From Cupriavidus pauculus (GTDB lineage Bacteria > Pseudomonadota > Gammaproteobacteria > Burkholderiales > Burkholderiaceae), in assembly GCF_008693385.1 (NCBI RefSeq), contig NZ_CP044065.1, positions 2,294,001 through 2,358,000 on the forward strand: a stretch of 64,000 bases of DNA, written 5' to 3'. Numbering within the stretch: the first letter of the stretch is position 1; every line of letters begins with the position of its first letter. A program made the position numbers and the translations under genes. This document shows, one piece after another, positions 29,216-38,238 of this stretch. The notes beneath the pieces are model-generated. The model made no database searches, had not been told where the DNA came from, and was given only the letters and a program-made list of their open reading frames with translations.

Positions 29216-30022
29216 TCAGTGTGCCGCCGCGCCCTGTTGCTGGTGATGGTGCGCGTGGCTTTCGTGCACGCCGTTGGTGATGAACACGATGGCCGCGATG
29301 CCCGCGGCAACCAGCACGACCTGGATCGCCGATTCCCGCCAGCGCGGACGGCGCTGCATCTGCGGCATCAGGTCGCTCACGGCGATATAGACGAAGCTGC
29401 TCGACGCGATGACGAGCACGTAGGGAATCCACGCCTGCAGCTGGTCGAGCAGGAAATAGCCGACGATGCCGCCGATCACGGCCGCGAGGCTCGACAGCAG
29501 GTTGAACGCGAACGCGCGCGCCTTCGAGAACCCCGCATTGAGCAGCACGATAAAGTCGCCGACTTCCTGCGGAATCTCGTGCGCGGCGATGGCCAGCGCC
29601 GTCACGATGCCGATATGCGGGTCGGCGAGGAACGCCGCGGCGATCACGATGCCGTCGGCAAAATTGTGGAACGTGTCGCCGACGAGGATCGTCATGCCGC
29701 TGCGGCCGGCTTCTTCGCGGTCGTGCCCATGGTGATGGTGGTGGCCATCGCCCTCATGATGATGCGAATGGCGCAGCAGCGAGAGCTTCTCCAGCAGGAA
29801 GAAGCCCAGCAGCCCGGCCAGCAGCGTGCCGAACAGCGCGCGCGTGTCCGCGCCCGACTCGAACGCTTCCGGCAGCGAATGCAGCAGCGCGGTCGCCAGC
29901 AGCACGCCCACGGAGAAGCTCACCATGCGCTCGACCACGCGCGAGGCTACCGTCAGGGACAGCAGCGCCGCTCCGAGAATACTGCCCACGCCCGAAATCA
30001 GCGCGGCAAGCAGGATATACAA
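29216..30022 (-). CDS. ZIP-family metal transporter
   Basis: A 268-residue eight-helix transporter for zinc or related divalent metals. A His-rich cytoplasmic loop is at about 85-105 (HSHHHEGDGHHHHHGHD), and a second His cluster is at the C-terminus. The metal-binding helices show DTFHNFADGIVIAAAF and AIAAHEIPQEVGDF, the ZIP signature. The only usable start is TTG at 30022, with no SD within 15 bases; an in-frame stop lies further up. A good promoter (30103-30130) precedes it. Metal choice (zinc versus others) is inferred from the family. Confidence 0.9.
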   Translation of the reverse strand: MYILLAALISGVGSILGAALLSLTVASRVVERMVSFSVGVLLATALLHSLPEAFESGADTRALFGTLLAGLLGFFLLEKLSLLRHSHHHEGDGHHHHHGHDREEAGRSGMTILVGDTFHNFADGIVIAAAFLADPHIGIVTALAIAAHEIPQEVGDFIVLLNAGFSKARAFAFNLLSSLAAVIGGIVGYFLLDQLQAWIPYVLVIASSSFVYIAVSDLMPQMQRRPRWRESAIQVVLVAAGIAAIVFITNGVHESHAHHHQQQGAAAH

Positions 30023-30102
30023 CAGCGTGGAATGGATGATGGACTCCCCGGGGCCGTGCTGCCCGATTTAACGCAACACGGTTGCAAAAACGCGAAGACC
30101 GC

Positions 30103-30130
30103 ATTGTACGACGGTCTGCGCGAATTGCAA
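30103..30130 (-). promoter_or_regulatory. Sigma-70 promoter for the ZIP transporter
   Basis: On the minus strand TTGCAA (30125-30130), a 16-base spacer, then TACAAT (30103-30108). The expected start of transcription lies about 75 bases ahead of the TTG start codon. Confidence 0.6.
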
Positions 30131-30149
30131 TCCTCCGTTCGTCGAACGG

Positions 30150-31025
30150 TCACGCAACCTTGTGTTCCTTGAACCAGGCCAGGCAACGCTGCCAGCCATC
30201 CTTCGCCGCGGCCTCGACATAGCTCGCGCGATAGTCGGCGTGAAACGCGTGGCCCGCTTCGGGATAGACCACGAACGTCGATGCCTTGGCGTTCGGGTTG
30301 GACGACGCGGCGAGCGCCGCCTTCATCTTCGCCACGTGTTCCTGCGTGATGCCGGTGTCCTTGCCGCCGTACAGGCCGAGCACGGGCGCGTGCAGGTCGT
30401 TGACGATATCGATGGGGTTACGCGGCTTGAGCGAAGTGGGTTCGCCGACCAGCGCGCCGTACCACGCGACGCCGGCCTTGATGCGCTTGCTGTGCGCCGT
30501 GTAGAGCCACGTGATACGGCCGCCCCAGCAGAAGCCCGTGATGCCGAGCCGGTTGAGGTCGCCGCCGTTCTTGCCGGCCCAGTCCACGAGCGCGTCGAGG
30601 TCGCCGATGACCTGCGCGTCGGGCACCTTGCCGATGATGTTGGTCTGCAGTTCCTGGATCGTGCCGAAGCTGGACGGGTCGCCCTGGCGCGCGAACAGCT
30701 CCGGCGCGACCGCCAGGTAGCCGAGCTTCGCGAAGCGGCGGCAGATATCGGCGATATGCTCGTGCACGCCGAAGATCTCGCTGATGACCAGCACGACGGG
30801 CAGGTTCGACTTGCCTTCGGGCTGGGCGCGATAGACCGGCATGTTGAAGCCGTTGGAGGACACGGTGACCTCGCCGGCGGTCAGGCCGGCGAAGTCGGTC
30901 TTGATCGTTTGCGCGGTGACGGGCAGCGCGGCGGCGGCGAACGCCGAGCCCAGCGCGGTCTTGACGAACGCGCGGCGATCGAACGTCTGGCCGGGCACGA
31001 GGCTTTCCACTTCGGGTTTGAACAT
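30150..31025 (-). CDS. Exported dienelactone-hydrolase-family protein
   Basis: A 291-residue alpha/beta hydrolase. A twin-arginine signal (DRRAFVKTALGSAFAAAALPVTAQ, split here as RR at 17-18 and a hydrophobic core to about 40) suggests Tat export. The catalytic Cys166 lies in GITGFCWGGR, with Asp in LYGGKDTGIT and His in PEAGHAFHAD, the Cys-Asp-His triad of dienelactone hydrolases. Classical enzymes open dienelactones in chlorocatechol breakdown, but no ortho-cleavage genes are near, so the substrate is not known. Its stop lies 20 bases beyond the ZIP promoter. Confidence 0.9.
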   Translation of the reverse strand: MFKPEVESLVPGQTFDRRAFVKTALGSAFAAAALPVTAQTIKTDFAGLTAGEVTVSSNGFNMPVYRAQPEGKSNLPVVLVISEIFGVHEHIADICRRFAKLGYLAVAPELFARQGDPSSFGTIQELQTNIIGKVPDAQVIGDLDALVDWAGKNGGDLNRLGITGFCWGGRITWLYTAHSKRIKAGVAWYGALVGEPTSLKPRNPIDIVNDLHAPVLGLYGGKDTGITQEHVAKMKAALAASSNPNAKASTFVVYPEAGHAFHADYRASYVEAAAKDGWQRCLAWFKEHKVA

Positions 31026-31096
31026 GCGGTTTCTCCGGGAATCAGGGCAGCGCCGCTGATTCTAGGGGAAAACATGCCGCCCCGTGCACACGCCGA

Positions 31097-32440
31097 TCAG
31101 TGCAGCTTCACGCGCGGATTCGTCTTGCTGCGCAGCCAGTGCGTCACGGTATCCAGCCCCATGCGCAGCGCGCCGTGCAGCGCCAGCACGTGCATCCGGT
31201 ACAGCGAGGTGTACATGACGCGTGCCATCAGCCCCTCGATAAACATCGAGCCGCCGATCAGCCCGCCCATCAGGCTGCCCACCGCGCTGAAGTGCCCGAG
31301 CGACACGAGCGAGCCGAAGTCCTTGAACTGGAATTTCGGCAGCGGTCGGCCGTCGAGGCGCGCGCGAATGGCGTCGTAGAGGAACGTGGCCTGCTGGTGC
31401 GCCGCCTGCGCGCGCGGCGGGACCGTGGTCTGCTGCTCGGGCCACGGGCAGCTAGCGCAGTCGCCGAACGCAAAGATGTCCGGATCGGTCTCGCTTTGCA
31501 GCGTCGGCCCGACCACGATCTGCCCCATGCGGCTGACCGGCAGGTCCAGCGTCTTGAGCACCGCGGGCGCCGTAATGCCGGCCGCCCACACGGTGAGGTC
31601 CGCGTCGATCCGCTTGCCGCTCGCGGTCAGCACCGCGTCGGGCGTGACCTCGGTCACGCGTTCGGCGGTCAGCACGCCGACGTCGAGCTTGCGCAGCAGC
31701 TTGGTGGTTTCGGCGGAGACGCGTTCCGACAGCGCCGGCAGAATGCGCGGACCGGCCTCGATCACGTTGATATGGATATCGCGGCGCGGATCGAGCTGAT
31801 GCAGCCCGTAGGCGTTGAGCACATGCGCGGTGTTGCGCAACTCGGCCGACAACTCGACGCCGGTGGCGCCTGCCCCGATGATCGCGATATCGATGCGTGG
31901 CCGGCCATCCGCGCCGACGCGCCCGCGGCCGTTCTGCGCGCGCACGCACGCGGCAATCAGACGCCGGCGGAACCGCTCGGCCTGATCGACCGTATCGAGC
32001 GCGATCGCGTTCTCGGCCGCGCCGGGCACGCCGAAGAAATGCGTGACGCAGCCGATGGCCAGCACGAGCGTGTCATAGGCAAGCTCGCGCGCGGGCAGCA
32101 GTTCGTCGCCTTCGAGATCGACGCACGCCGCCACGGAAATCGTCTTGCGCGCACGATCGATGCCGGTCAGTTCACCTTGCTGGAATTCGAAGTTGTGCCA
32201 GCGCGCCTGCGCAACGTACTCGAGCTGGTGGGTATTCGGATCCATGCTGCCCGCCGCCACTTCATGCAGCAGGGGCTTCCAGATATGCGTGGGCGAGCGG
32301 TCGACGAGGATCACCTGCGCCGCGCCCGATTTGCCCAGCTTGTCGCCGAGCCGGGTGACGAGCTCCAGCCCGCCTGCCCCGCCGCCTACCACGATGATGC
32401 GATGGACCTGCCGTACCGCGCCTTCTCTCTCACTGGTCAT
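31097..32440 (-). CDS. ndh: Type II NADH dehydrogenase (NDH-2)
   Basis: A 447-residue flavoprotein that passes electrons from NADH to quinone at the inner face of the membrane without pumping protons. The FAD-binding motif is IIVVGGGAGGLELVTRLG (about 15-32), and the NADH-binding motif is IAIIGAGATGVELSAEL (about 180-196). The FAD/quinone contact segment DIFAFGDCASC follows, and the C-terminal amphipathic helices (GALRMGLDTVTHWLRSKTNP) anchor it. It is transcribed alone, with a 71-base gap to the hydrolase gene. Confidence 0.92.
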   Translation of the reverse strand: MTSEREGAVRQVHRIIVVGGGAGGLELVTRLGDKLGKSGAAQVILVDRSPTHIWKPLLHEVAAGSMDPNTHQLEYVAQARWHNFEFQQGELTGIDRARKTISVAACVDLEGDELLPARELAYDTLVLAIGCVTHFFGVPGAAENAIALDTVDQAERFRRRLIAACVRAQNGRGRVGADGRPRIDIAIIGAGATGVELSAELRNTAHVLNAYGLHQLDPRRDIHINVIEAGPRILPALSERVSAETTKLLRKLDVGVLTAERVTEVTPDAVLTASGKRIDADLTVWAAGITAPAVLKTLDLPVSRMGQIVVGPTLQSETDPDIFAFGDCASCPWPEQQTTVPPRAQAAHQQATFLYDAIRARLDGRPLPKFQFKDFGSLVSLGHFSAVGSLMGGLIGGSMFIEGLMARVMYTSLYRMHVLALHGALRMGLDTVTHWLRSKTNPRVKLH

Positions 32441-32693
32441 TTGGGTCTACCCGTTATCTTTTTGGAAACACTGTTGGCCGCGCTGGGTGGCGCAAGGCTC
32501 GTTGCCATCAGTTTGCTGCATTGCAGCAAACCGGGCAAGCCTGCCAATCGATGTGTTCCATACTAGACCGCGCGCGCAAACCGCACGGTGCACAGTGCGC
32601 GGGGGCACTGGACGGGTACAGACCATACGGCGAATGAGGGTATTTTCCTGCATTCGCCTGCACACCTCGGTACGCGTCGCGGCGTCCTCGGTG

Positions 32694-32721
32694 CAGCCTC
32701 TTCAGTACAGCCTCTTCAGTG
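32694..32721. repeat. 14-bp tandem duplication at the polA 3' end
   Basis: CAGCCTCTTCAGTA is followed directly by CAGCCTCTTCAGTG. The second copy contains the polA stop codon (32716-32718). The 275-base gap between polA and ndh holds nothing else that I can identify. Confidence 0.75.
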
Positions 32722-35547
32722 CGCCTCCTCCCAGTTGGCGCCGTGGCCCACCTCGGCGACCAGCGGCACGCGCAGTTCGGCCACCGTGCACATGAGCTCG
32801 GGCAGCTTCACCTTCACGTGCTCGAACTCGGCCTCGGGGACTTCGAGCACGAGTTCATCGTGGACCTGCATGATCTGGCGCGTGCCGAGCTTCTCGGACT
32901 CGAGCCAGTCCTGCACCGCGATCATCGACAGCTTGATCAGGTCCGCCGCCGTGCCCTGCATCGGCGCGTTGATGGCCGCGCGTTCGGCCGCCTGTCGGCG
33001 CGGGCCGTTGCCGCCGTTGATATCGGGCAGCCACAGGCGCCGGCCGAACACGGTCTCCACGTAGCCCTGTTCACGCGCGGTCTGGCGCGTTTCTTCCATG
33101 TAGCGGGCCACGCCCGGATAGCGCATGAAGTAGCGGTCGATATAGTGCTTGGCCGCCTCGCGCTCGATGCCGAGATTGCTCGCCAGGCCGAACGCGCTCA
33201 TGCCGTAGATCAGGCCGAAGTTGATGACCTTGGCGTAGCGGCGCTGCTCGCTCGACACCGCCTCGCGCTCGACGTTGAAGATCTCCGCCGCGGTCGCGCG
33301 GTGGATGTCCTCGCCGTTGGCGAACGCGCGCAGCAGGTTCTCGTCGCCCGAGATATGGGCCATGATGCGCAGTTCGATCTGCGAGTAGTCGGCCGACACG
33401 ATCACGCTGCCCGGCGGCGCGATAAAGGCCTCGCGGATGCGGCGGCCTTCCTCGGTGCGCACGGGAATGTTCTGCAGGTTCGGATCCGTCGAGGCGAGCC
33501 GCCCCGTGACCGCCGTGGCCTGGCCATAGCTCGTGTGCACGCGCCCCGTGTTCGGGTTCACCATCTTCGGCAGCTTGTCCGTGTAGGTGGACTTGAGCTT
33601 GGAGAGGCCGCGATAGTCGAGCAGGATCTTCGGCAGCGGATAGTCTTCCGCGAGCTTCTGCAGGACCTCTTCGTCCGTCGACGGCGCGCCGCTCGCCGTC
33701 TTCTTGACCACGGGAAGCTTCATCTGATTGAACAGGATCTCGCCGATCTGCTTCGGGGAACCGAGGTTGAATGGCTGCCCCGCCGTGGCATAGGCGGCCT
33801 GCTCGATGTCCATCAGCCGCTGGCCGAGTTCCGCGCTCTGCGCGCCGAGGCGGTCGGCGTCGATCAGCACGCCATTGCGCTCGATCTTCTGCAGCACCAC
33901 CGAGACGGGCATCTCGATCTTCTCGTAGACGTAGCGCAGCCCTTGCGCGGCCTCGATCTTCGGATGCATGTTCCGGTGCAGGCGCAGCGTCACGTCGGCA
34001 TCTTCGGCCGCGTACTGCGTCGCGCGCTGCAGGTCGATCTGGTCGAAGCCGATCTGGCTCGCGCCCTTGCCGCAGACTTCCTCGTACGTGATGGTCTTCA
34101 CGTTGAGCAGTTTCTCGGCCAGGCTGTCCATGCCGTGATTGCGGTGCGAGGCAAGCACGTAGCTCTCCAGCATCGTGTCCTGCTCGATGCCGCGCAGCGC
34201 GATGCCGTGGTTCGCGAACACGTGCGCGTCGTACTTCAGATGCTGGCCGAGCTTGGGCCGCGACGGATCCTCGAGCCACGCGCGCAGCCGCTCCAGCACG
34301 TACTCGCGCGACAGCTGGCCGTAATTGTCCACGCCCGCGACGTCCGGGCCGCGATGCGCGACCGGGATGTAGCACGCCGAACCCGGTTCGGCCGATAGCG
34401 AGATGCCCACGAGCTGCGCGAGCATCGGATCGAGCGACGTGGTTTCGGTATCGATGGCCACGAGCGGCGCATCGACGATGCGCGCGATCCACGCATCGAG
34501 CGCGGCCTCGGTGGTCACGGTCTCGTAGCTGACCTCGGCTGGCGGCAGGTCCGCCGCGGGCAGTGCCTCGTCATGGCCCGACGCGGCCGGCTGATCGAAC
34601 AGACCGCCCTGTGCCGACGGCGTGGCCTTCGACGCGGCCCCCTTGCCATTGCGCGCCGCATTGGCCAGATTCGGCAGGCTTTCGCCCGTCAGTTCGCGCA
34701 GCCACGACTTGAAGCCGTACTTCGCGAAGAACGCGGCGAGCTGGTCCTTGTCCTCGCCGAGCTCGCGCAGCGCGTGGAAGTCCGCCACGGCCTCGCGCAG
34801 ATCGCAGTCGGTCTTCACCGTCACGAGCTCGCGCGCCTTGGGCAGCCACTCCAGCGTATTGCGCAGGTTCTCGCCGACCACGCCCTTGATCTCGGCCGCG
34901 TTCGACATGATGGCGTCGAGCGTGCCGTAGGCGGACAGCCATTTCACCGCGGTCTTCGGACCGACCTTCGGCACGCCGGGCACGTTGTCCACGGCATCGC
35001 CGATCAGCGAAAGATAGTCGACGATGCGCTCGGGCGGCACGCCGAACTTGGCGACCACGCCGGGCGGGTCGAGCACCTCGCCGCTCATCGTGTTGACGAG
35101 CGTGACGTGGTCATCGACGAGCTGCGCGAGGTCCTTGTCGCCGGTGGAGACCACCGTGCGCACGCCCTGCGCCGTCGCCTGGCGCGCCAGCGTGCCGATG
35201 ACGTCGTCGGCCTCCACGCCCTCCACGACCACGATCGGCCAGCCCAGCGCGCGCACGGCCTCGTGGATCGGCTCGATCTGGCGCGCGAGGTCCTCGGGCA
35301 TCGACGGACGATGCTCCTTGTAGGCCGGATACATATCGTCGCGGAAGGTCTTGCCCTTGGCGTCGAACACGCAGGCGCTATACTCTGCCGGGTAATCATT
35401 GCGCAGCTTGCGCAGCATGTTGATCATGCCGTAGATTGCCCCTGTGGGCAGCCCCTCGCCATTTCGCAGATCCGGCAGCGCGTGATACGCGCGATACAGA
35501 TAGCTCGATCCATCGACGAGCAAGAGTGTTTTTGGACTATCCGACAT
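32716..35547 (-). CDS. polA: DNA polymerase I
   Basis: A 943-residue repair polymerase with all three domains. The 5'-3' exonuclease is at about 1-290 (LLLVDGSSYLYRAYHALPDL, VVSTGDKDLAQLV, VGPKTAVKWL). The 3'-5' exonuclease is at about 320-520 with intact DTETTSLDPM, so proofreading is expected. The polymerase follows (SADYSQIELRIMAHISGDENL, RRYAKVINFGLIYGMSAFGLA, MQVHDELVLEVPE). Two ATG starts are possible, 35547 (MSDSPK) and 35553 (MGMSDS). The longer open frame beyond is antisense to the LOG gene. The gene is head-to-head with the LOG gene. Confidence 0.97.
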   Translation of the reverse strand: MSDSPKTLLLVDGSSYLYRAYHALPDLRNGEGLPTGAIYGMINMLRKLRNDYPAEYSACVFDAKGKTFRDDMYPAYKEHRPSMPEDLARQIEPIHEAVRALGWPIVVVEGVEADDVIGTLARQATAQGVRTVVSTGDKDLAQLVDDHVTLVNTMSGEVLDPPGVVAKFGVPPERIVDYLSLIGDAVDNVPGVPKVGPKTAVKWLSAYGTLDAIMSNAAEIKGVVGENLRNTLEWLPKARELVTVKTDCDLREAVADFHALRELGEDKDQLAAFFAKYGFKSWLRELTGESLPNLANAARNGKGAASKATPSAQGGLFDQPAASGHDEALPAADLPPAEVSYETVTTEAALDAWIARIVDAPLVAIDTETTSLDPMLAQLVGISLSAEPGSACYIPVAHRGPDVAGVDNYGQLSREYVLERLRAWLEDPSRPKLGQHLKYDAHVFANHGIALRGIEQDTMLESYVLASHRNHGMDSLAEKLLNVKTITYEEVCGKGASQIGFDQIDLQRATQYAAEDADVTLRLHRNMHPKIEAAQGLRYVYEKIEMPVSVVLQKIERNGVLIDADRLGAQSAELGQRLMDIEQAAYATAGQPFNLGSPKQIGEILFNQMKLPVVKKTASGAPSTDEEVLQKLAEDYPLPKILLDYRGLSKLKSTYTDKLPKMVNPNTGRVHTSYGQATAVTGRLASTDPNLQNIPVRTEEGRRIREAFIAPPGSVIVSADYSQIELRIMAHISGDENLLRAFANGEDIHRATAAEIFNVEREAVSSEQRRYAKVINFGLIYGMSAFGLASNLGIEREAAKHYIDRYFMRYPGVARYMEETRQTAREQGYVETVFGRRLWLPDINGGNGPRRQAAERAAINAPMQGTAADLIKLSMIAVQDWLESEKLGTRQIMQVHDELVLEVPEAEFEHVKVKLPELMCTVAELRVPLVAEVGHGANWEEAH

Positions 35548-35551
35548 TCCC

Positions 35552-36499
35552 ATGGACTCAAAATTGACAGGCGCTCCGAACGGCGGCGACGCCGGAACCC
35601 CCCTCGCTGATACGGATGTCTCGGACATCTCGGGCAACACCGTGAATCCTCCGCCGGAAGCGGCGTCGGCCCACGCGGCCGCGATCGCGGCCAAGGCCGA
35701 TGCCGCTGCCGAGGGCAAATCGCCCGAGGAACAGGAAGCCGCGGCTGCGGCTGCCGCCGCGCGCACCAACCCGCGCAAGATGATTCCGAGCCTTCGTGCG
35801 CTCGCCGACGAAGACCGCGCAACCGCAAAGAAGGCGCGCGCCTCGTGGCAAATGTTCACGATTATGGCAGAGTTCATCGAGGCGACCGAGTACCTCTCGG
35901 AGATCCGCCCGGCCGTCTCCATCTACGGCAGCGCGCGCCTGCGCGAGGACTCGCCGTACTACCAGAAGACGATCGAGATCGCGCGGCTGTTCTCCGACGC
36001 GGGCTTCGCGGTAATCTCGGGCGGCGGCCCGGGCATCATGGAAGCGGCCAACAAGGGCGCGCACGCGGGCAAGTCCGCGAGCGTCGGCCTCAATATCGAA
36101 CTGCCGCATGAACAGCAGGGCAATCCTTACCAGGACATCGCCATGCGGTTCCGCCATTTCTTCACGCGCAAGGTCACGTTCGTGAAGAACTCGGATGCGT
36201 TCATCGTGATGCCGGGCGGCTTCGGCACGCTCGACGAACTGGCCGAGGTGCTCACGCTCGTGCAGACCGGCAAGTCGCGCTCGGTACCGGTGGTGATGTA
36301 CGGCAGCCGCTTCTGGAAGGGCCTGCTCGACTGGTTCCGCTTCACGCTGCTGCCCATGGGCCTGATCGCCGAGCACGATCTGGACCTGATGAAGATCGTC
36401 GATGAGCCGCAGGAGGTTCTCGAGGCGGTGTACGAGTACTACGAGAAGCGCGGCGGCGACCACCCGATTCCGCCGAAAGAAGAAATGTTCTATCTGTAA
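35552..36499 (+). CDS. LOG-family (TIGR00730-type) Rossmann-fold protein
   Basis: A 315-residue protein. The first 75 or so residues are Ala/Glu-rich low complexity; then comes a LOG-type Rossmann domain with VISGGGPGIMEAANKGAHAG and PGGFGTLDELAEV, the nucleotide-binding and catalytic motifs of phosphoribohydrolases. Relatives cleave nucleoside 5'-monophosphates (cytokinin-activating in plants and some bacteria); the physiological substrate here is not known. The ATG at 35552 shares CATG with the possible polA start. A downstream ATG at 35780 would still keep the whole fold, so the true start is uncertain. Confidence 0.88.
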   Translation: MDSKLTGAPNGGDAGTPLADTDVSDISGNTVNPPPEAASAHAAAIAAKADAAAEGKSPEEQEAAAAAAAARTNPRKMIPSLRALADEDRATAKKARASWQMFTIMAEFIEATEYLSEIRPAVSIYGSARLREDSPYYQKTIEIARLFSDAGFAVISGGGPGIMEAANKGAHAGKSASVGLNIELPHEQQGNPYQDIAMRFRHFFTRKVTFVKNSDAFIVMPGGFGTLDELAEVLTLVQTGKSRSVPVVMYGSRFWKGLLDWFRFTLLPMGLIAEHDLDLMKIVDEPQEVLEAVYEYYEKRGGDHPIPPKEEMFYL

Positions 36500-36623
36500 G
36501 GCATTGCTGGGGTGGCCCGGGCGCCACGGGAACGGCCAGAGTGCGGCAGGAATTGCTAGAATGGAATCCTGTTTGCCAGGTCCGGCGCCGCCGGACCTGC
36601 CGCCGCACGCTCAGGAGCCCCGG

Positions 36624-37052
36624 ATGACCTCCCCCACGCAACAACGCCTCGTCACATCCGACGATGGCGACGTACCGCCTGCCGCCTCGCTGAAGCGCCT
36701 GTTCGCTGCCGCGGGCATTGCGCTTGCCCTCGGCGCGCCCGCGCTGGCCATGGCCCAGCCGAACGGCGAGCAGAGCAATGCACTGACCCAGCAGGAACTG
36801 AACCGGATCAACAACCAGCCGATCGCGCCGGCGGTCAAGAGCCAGCTGAACCAGCCGCGGGAGCCGAGCTTCGAGCTCAACGAACGCGATGGCACGCAGG
36901 TGCGCGAGTATCGCAACAAGGGGCAGGCCACGGACATCCAGGTACGATCGGGGTTCGGCACCAGCTACCAGATGAGCAAGCCGGAAGATAGTTCGCCGAA
37001 GTTTCGCGACCATGACGTGAACCGCGTGCCGTCCGTCAACCTGCAGTGGTGA
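36624..37052 (+). CDS. DUF2782-like small secreted protein
   Basis: A 142-residue protein. The ATG at 36624 follows AGGAG by 7 bases. After a polar stretch of 20 residues comes a hydrophobic signal ([20 protein letters not shown], cleavage near residue 45), then a disordered Gln/Asn-rich linker and a C-terminal block ([18 protein letters not shown], then GFGTSYQM). This fits DUF2782, which in Pseudomonas lies between polA and thrB; here it also lies between polA and thrB, which supports the assignment. Function is unknown. thrB starts 197 bases downstream. Confidence 0.75.
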   Translation: MTSPTQQRLVTSDDGDVPPAASLKRLFAAAGIALALGAPALAMAQPNGEQSNALTQQELNRINNQPIAPAVKSQLNQPREPSFELNERDGTQVREYRNKGQATDIQVRSGFGTSYQMSKPEDSSPKFRDHDVNRVPSVNLQW

Positions 37053-37249
37053 CGGGCGCGGGCCAGTTACCGCATGGCCGCGTAGCCAGGGCATCGTTCC
37101 AACGCAGTTCAGATTCTGTTCACCCACGGACTGGCGGTCTCGCCGGTCCGCGCCGGCCCGGCGGGTTCTGCCCGCCGTGGCGGCAGGTTTGCCCGCGGAC
37201 CCTTCCGCTTGCAGATTCGCCGCATTCCGCATCGATTCACACGACAACA

Positions 37250-38233
37250 ATGGCTGTTTTCACCACGGTCTCGCAGGACGAGATCGCTAGCTGGCTGCTC
37301 GATTACGACCTTGGCGAAGTGCGCGCGCTGCGCGGCATCGCCTCGGGCATCGAGAACAGCAATTTCTTCCTGACGATGGAGCGGGACGGGCACGTGCGCG
37401 AGTACGTGCTGACGATCTTCGAGCGGCTGACGTTCGAACAGCTGCCCTACTACCTCCACCTGATGGCGCATCTGGCGGGACACGGCATCAGCGTGCCCGC
37501 GCCGATTCCCGCGCGCGACGGCGAGATCCTGCGCGCGCTCAAGGGCAAGCCCGCCACGATCGTCACCCGCCTGCCCGGCAGCTCGCAGCTGGCCCCCAAC
37601 GCGCAGCAGTGCGCCGAGGTGGGCGACATGCTCGCGCGCATGCATCTGGCCGGCGTGGACTACGCGCGGCAGCAGCCGAACCTGCGCAGCCTGGCCTGGT
37701 GGCAGCAGACCGAACCCGAGATCACGCCGTTCCTCGATGCGGACCAGCATGCGCTGCTGCGCGACGAGCTCGCGCACCAGACCGCGTTCTTCGGCAGCGC
37801 CGATTACGCGGCGCTGCAGGGCGGGCCCTGCCACTGCGACCTGTTTCGCGACAACGTGCTGTTCGAGTCCGCCGAACAGGGCAAATACAAGCTCGGCGGG
37901 TTTTTCGACTTCTACTTTGCCGGCAACGACAAGTGGCTGTTCGATCTGGCCGTGACCGTCAACGACTGGTGTATCGACGTGCCCACGGGCACGCTCGACG
38001 ACGCGCGTGCGCGCGCGCTGCTCGCGGCTTATCATGCCGTGAGGCCGCTGACCGGCAACGAACACGCGCACTGGCAGGACATGCTGCGTGCCGGCGCGCT
38101 CCGTTTCTGGGTATCGCGTCTGTGGGACTTTTTCCTGCCGCGCGAGGCGGACATGCTGCAACCGCATGATCCGACCCACTTCGAACGTATCCTGCGCCGG
38201 CGCGTCGACGCCACCGCGCTCCCCTGGATCTGA
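37250..38233 (+). CDS. thrB: Homoserine kinase (ThrB, APH-fold type)
   Basis: A 327-residue kinase making O-phospho-L-homoserine, the step before threonine synthase. It is the aminoglycoside-phosphotransferase-fold form found in Pseudomonas and Burkholderiales, not the GHMP form of E. coli. Landmarks are the start [37 protein letters not shown], and the catalytic [11 protein letters not shown] followed by [19 protein letters not shown]. The ATG at 37250 has no clear SD. A 7-bp hairpin (37159-37177) lies in the leader and is not followed by a T run. The next gene starts 5 bases after its stop. Confidence 0.95.
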   Translation: MAVFTTVSQDEIASWLLDYDLGEVRALRGIASGIENSNFFLTMERDGHVREYVLTIFERLTFEQLPYYLHLMAHLAGHGISVPAPIPARDGEILRALKGKPATIVTRLPGSSQLAPNAQQCAEVGDMLARMHLAGVDYARQQPNLRSLAWWQQTEPEITPFLDADQHALLRDELAHQTAFFGSADYAALQGGPCHCDLFRDNVLFESAEQGKYKLGGFFDFYFAGNDKWLFDLAVTVNDWCIDVPTGTLDDARARALLAAYHAVRPLTGNEHAHWQDMLRAGALRFWVSRLWDFFLPREADMLQPHDPTHFERILRRRVDATALPWI

Positions 38234-38238
38234 TTCCC

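Noticed and set aside
37159..37177. Terminator or attenuator in the thrB leader
   Set aside because: CGGCGGG/CCCGCCG pairs well, but there is no T run after it and no leader peptide rich in Thr or Ile codons.
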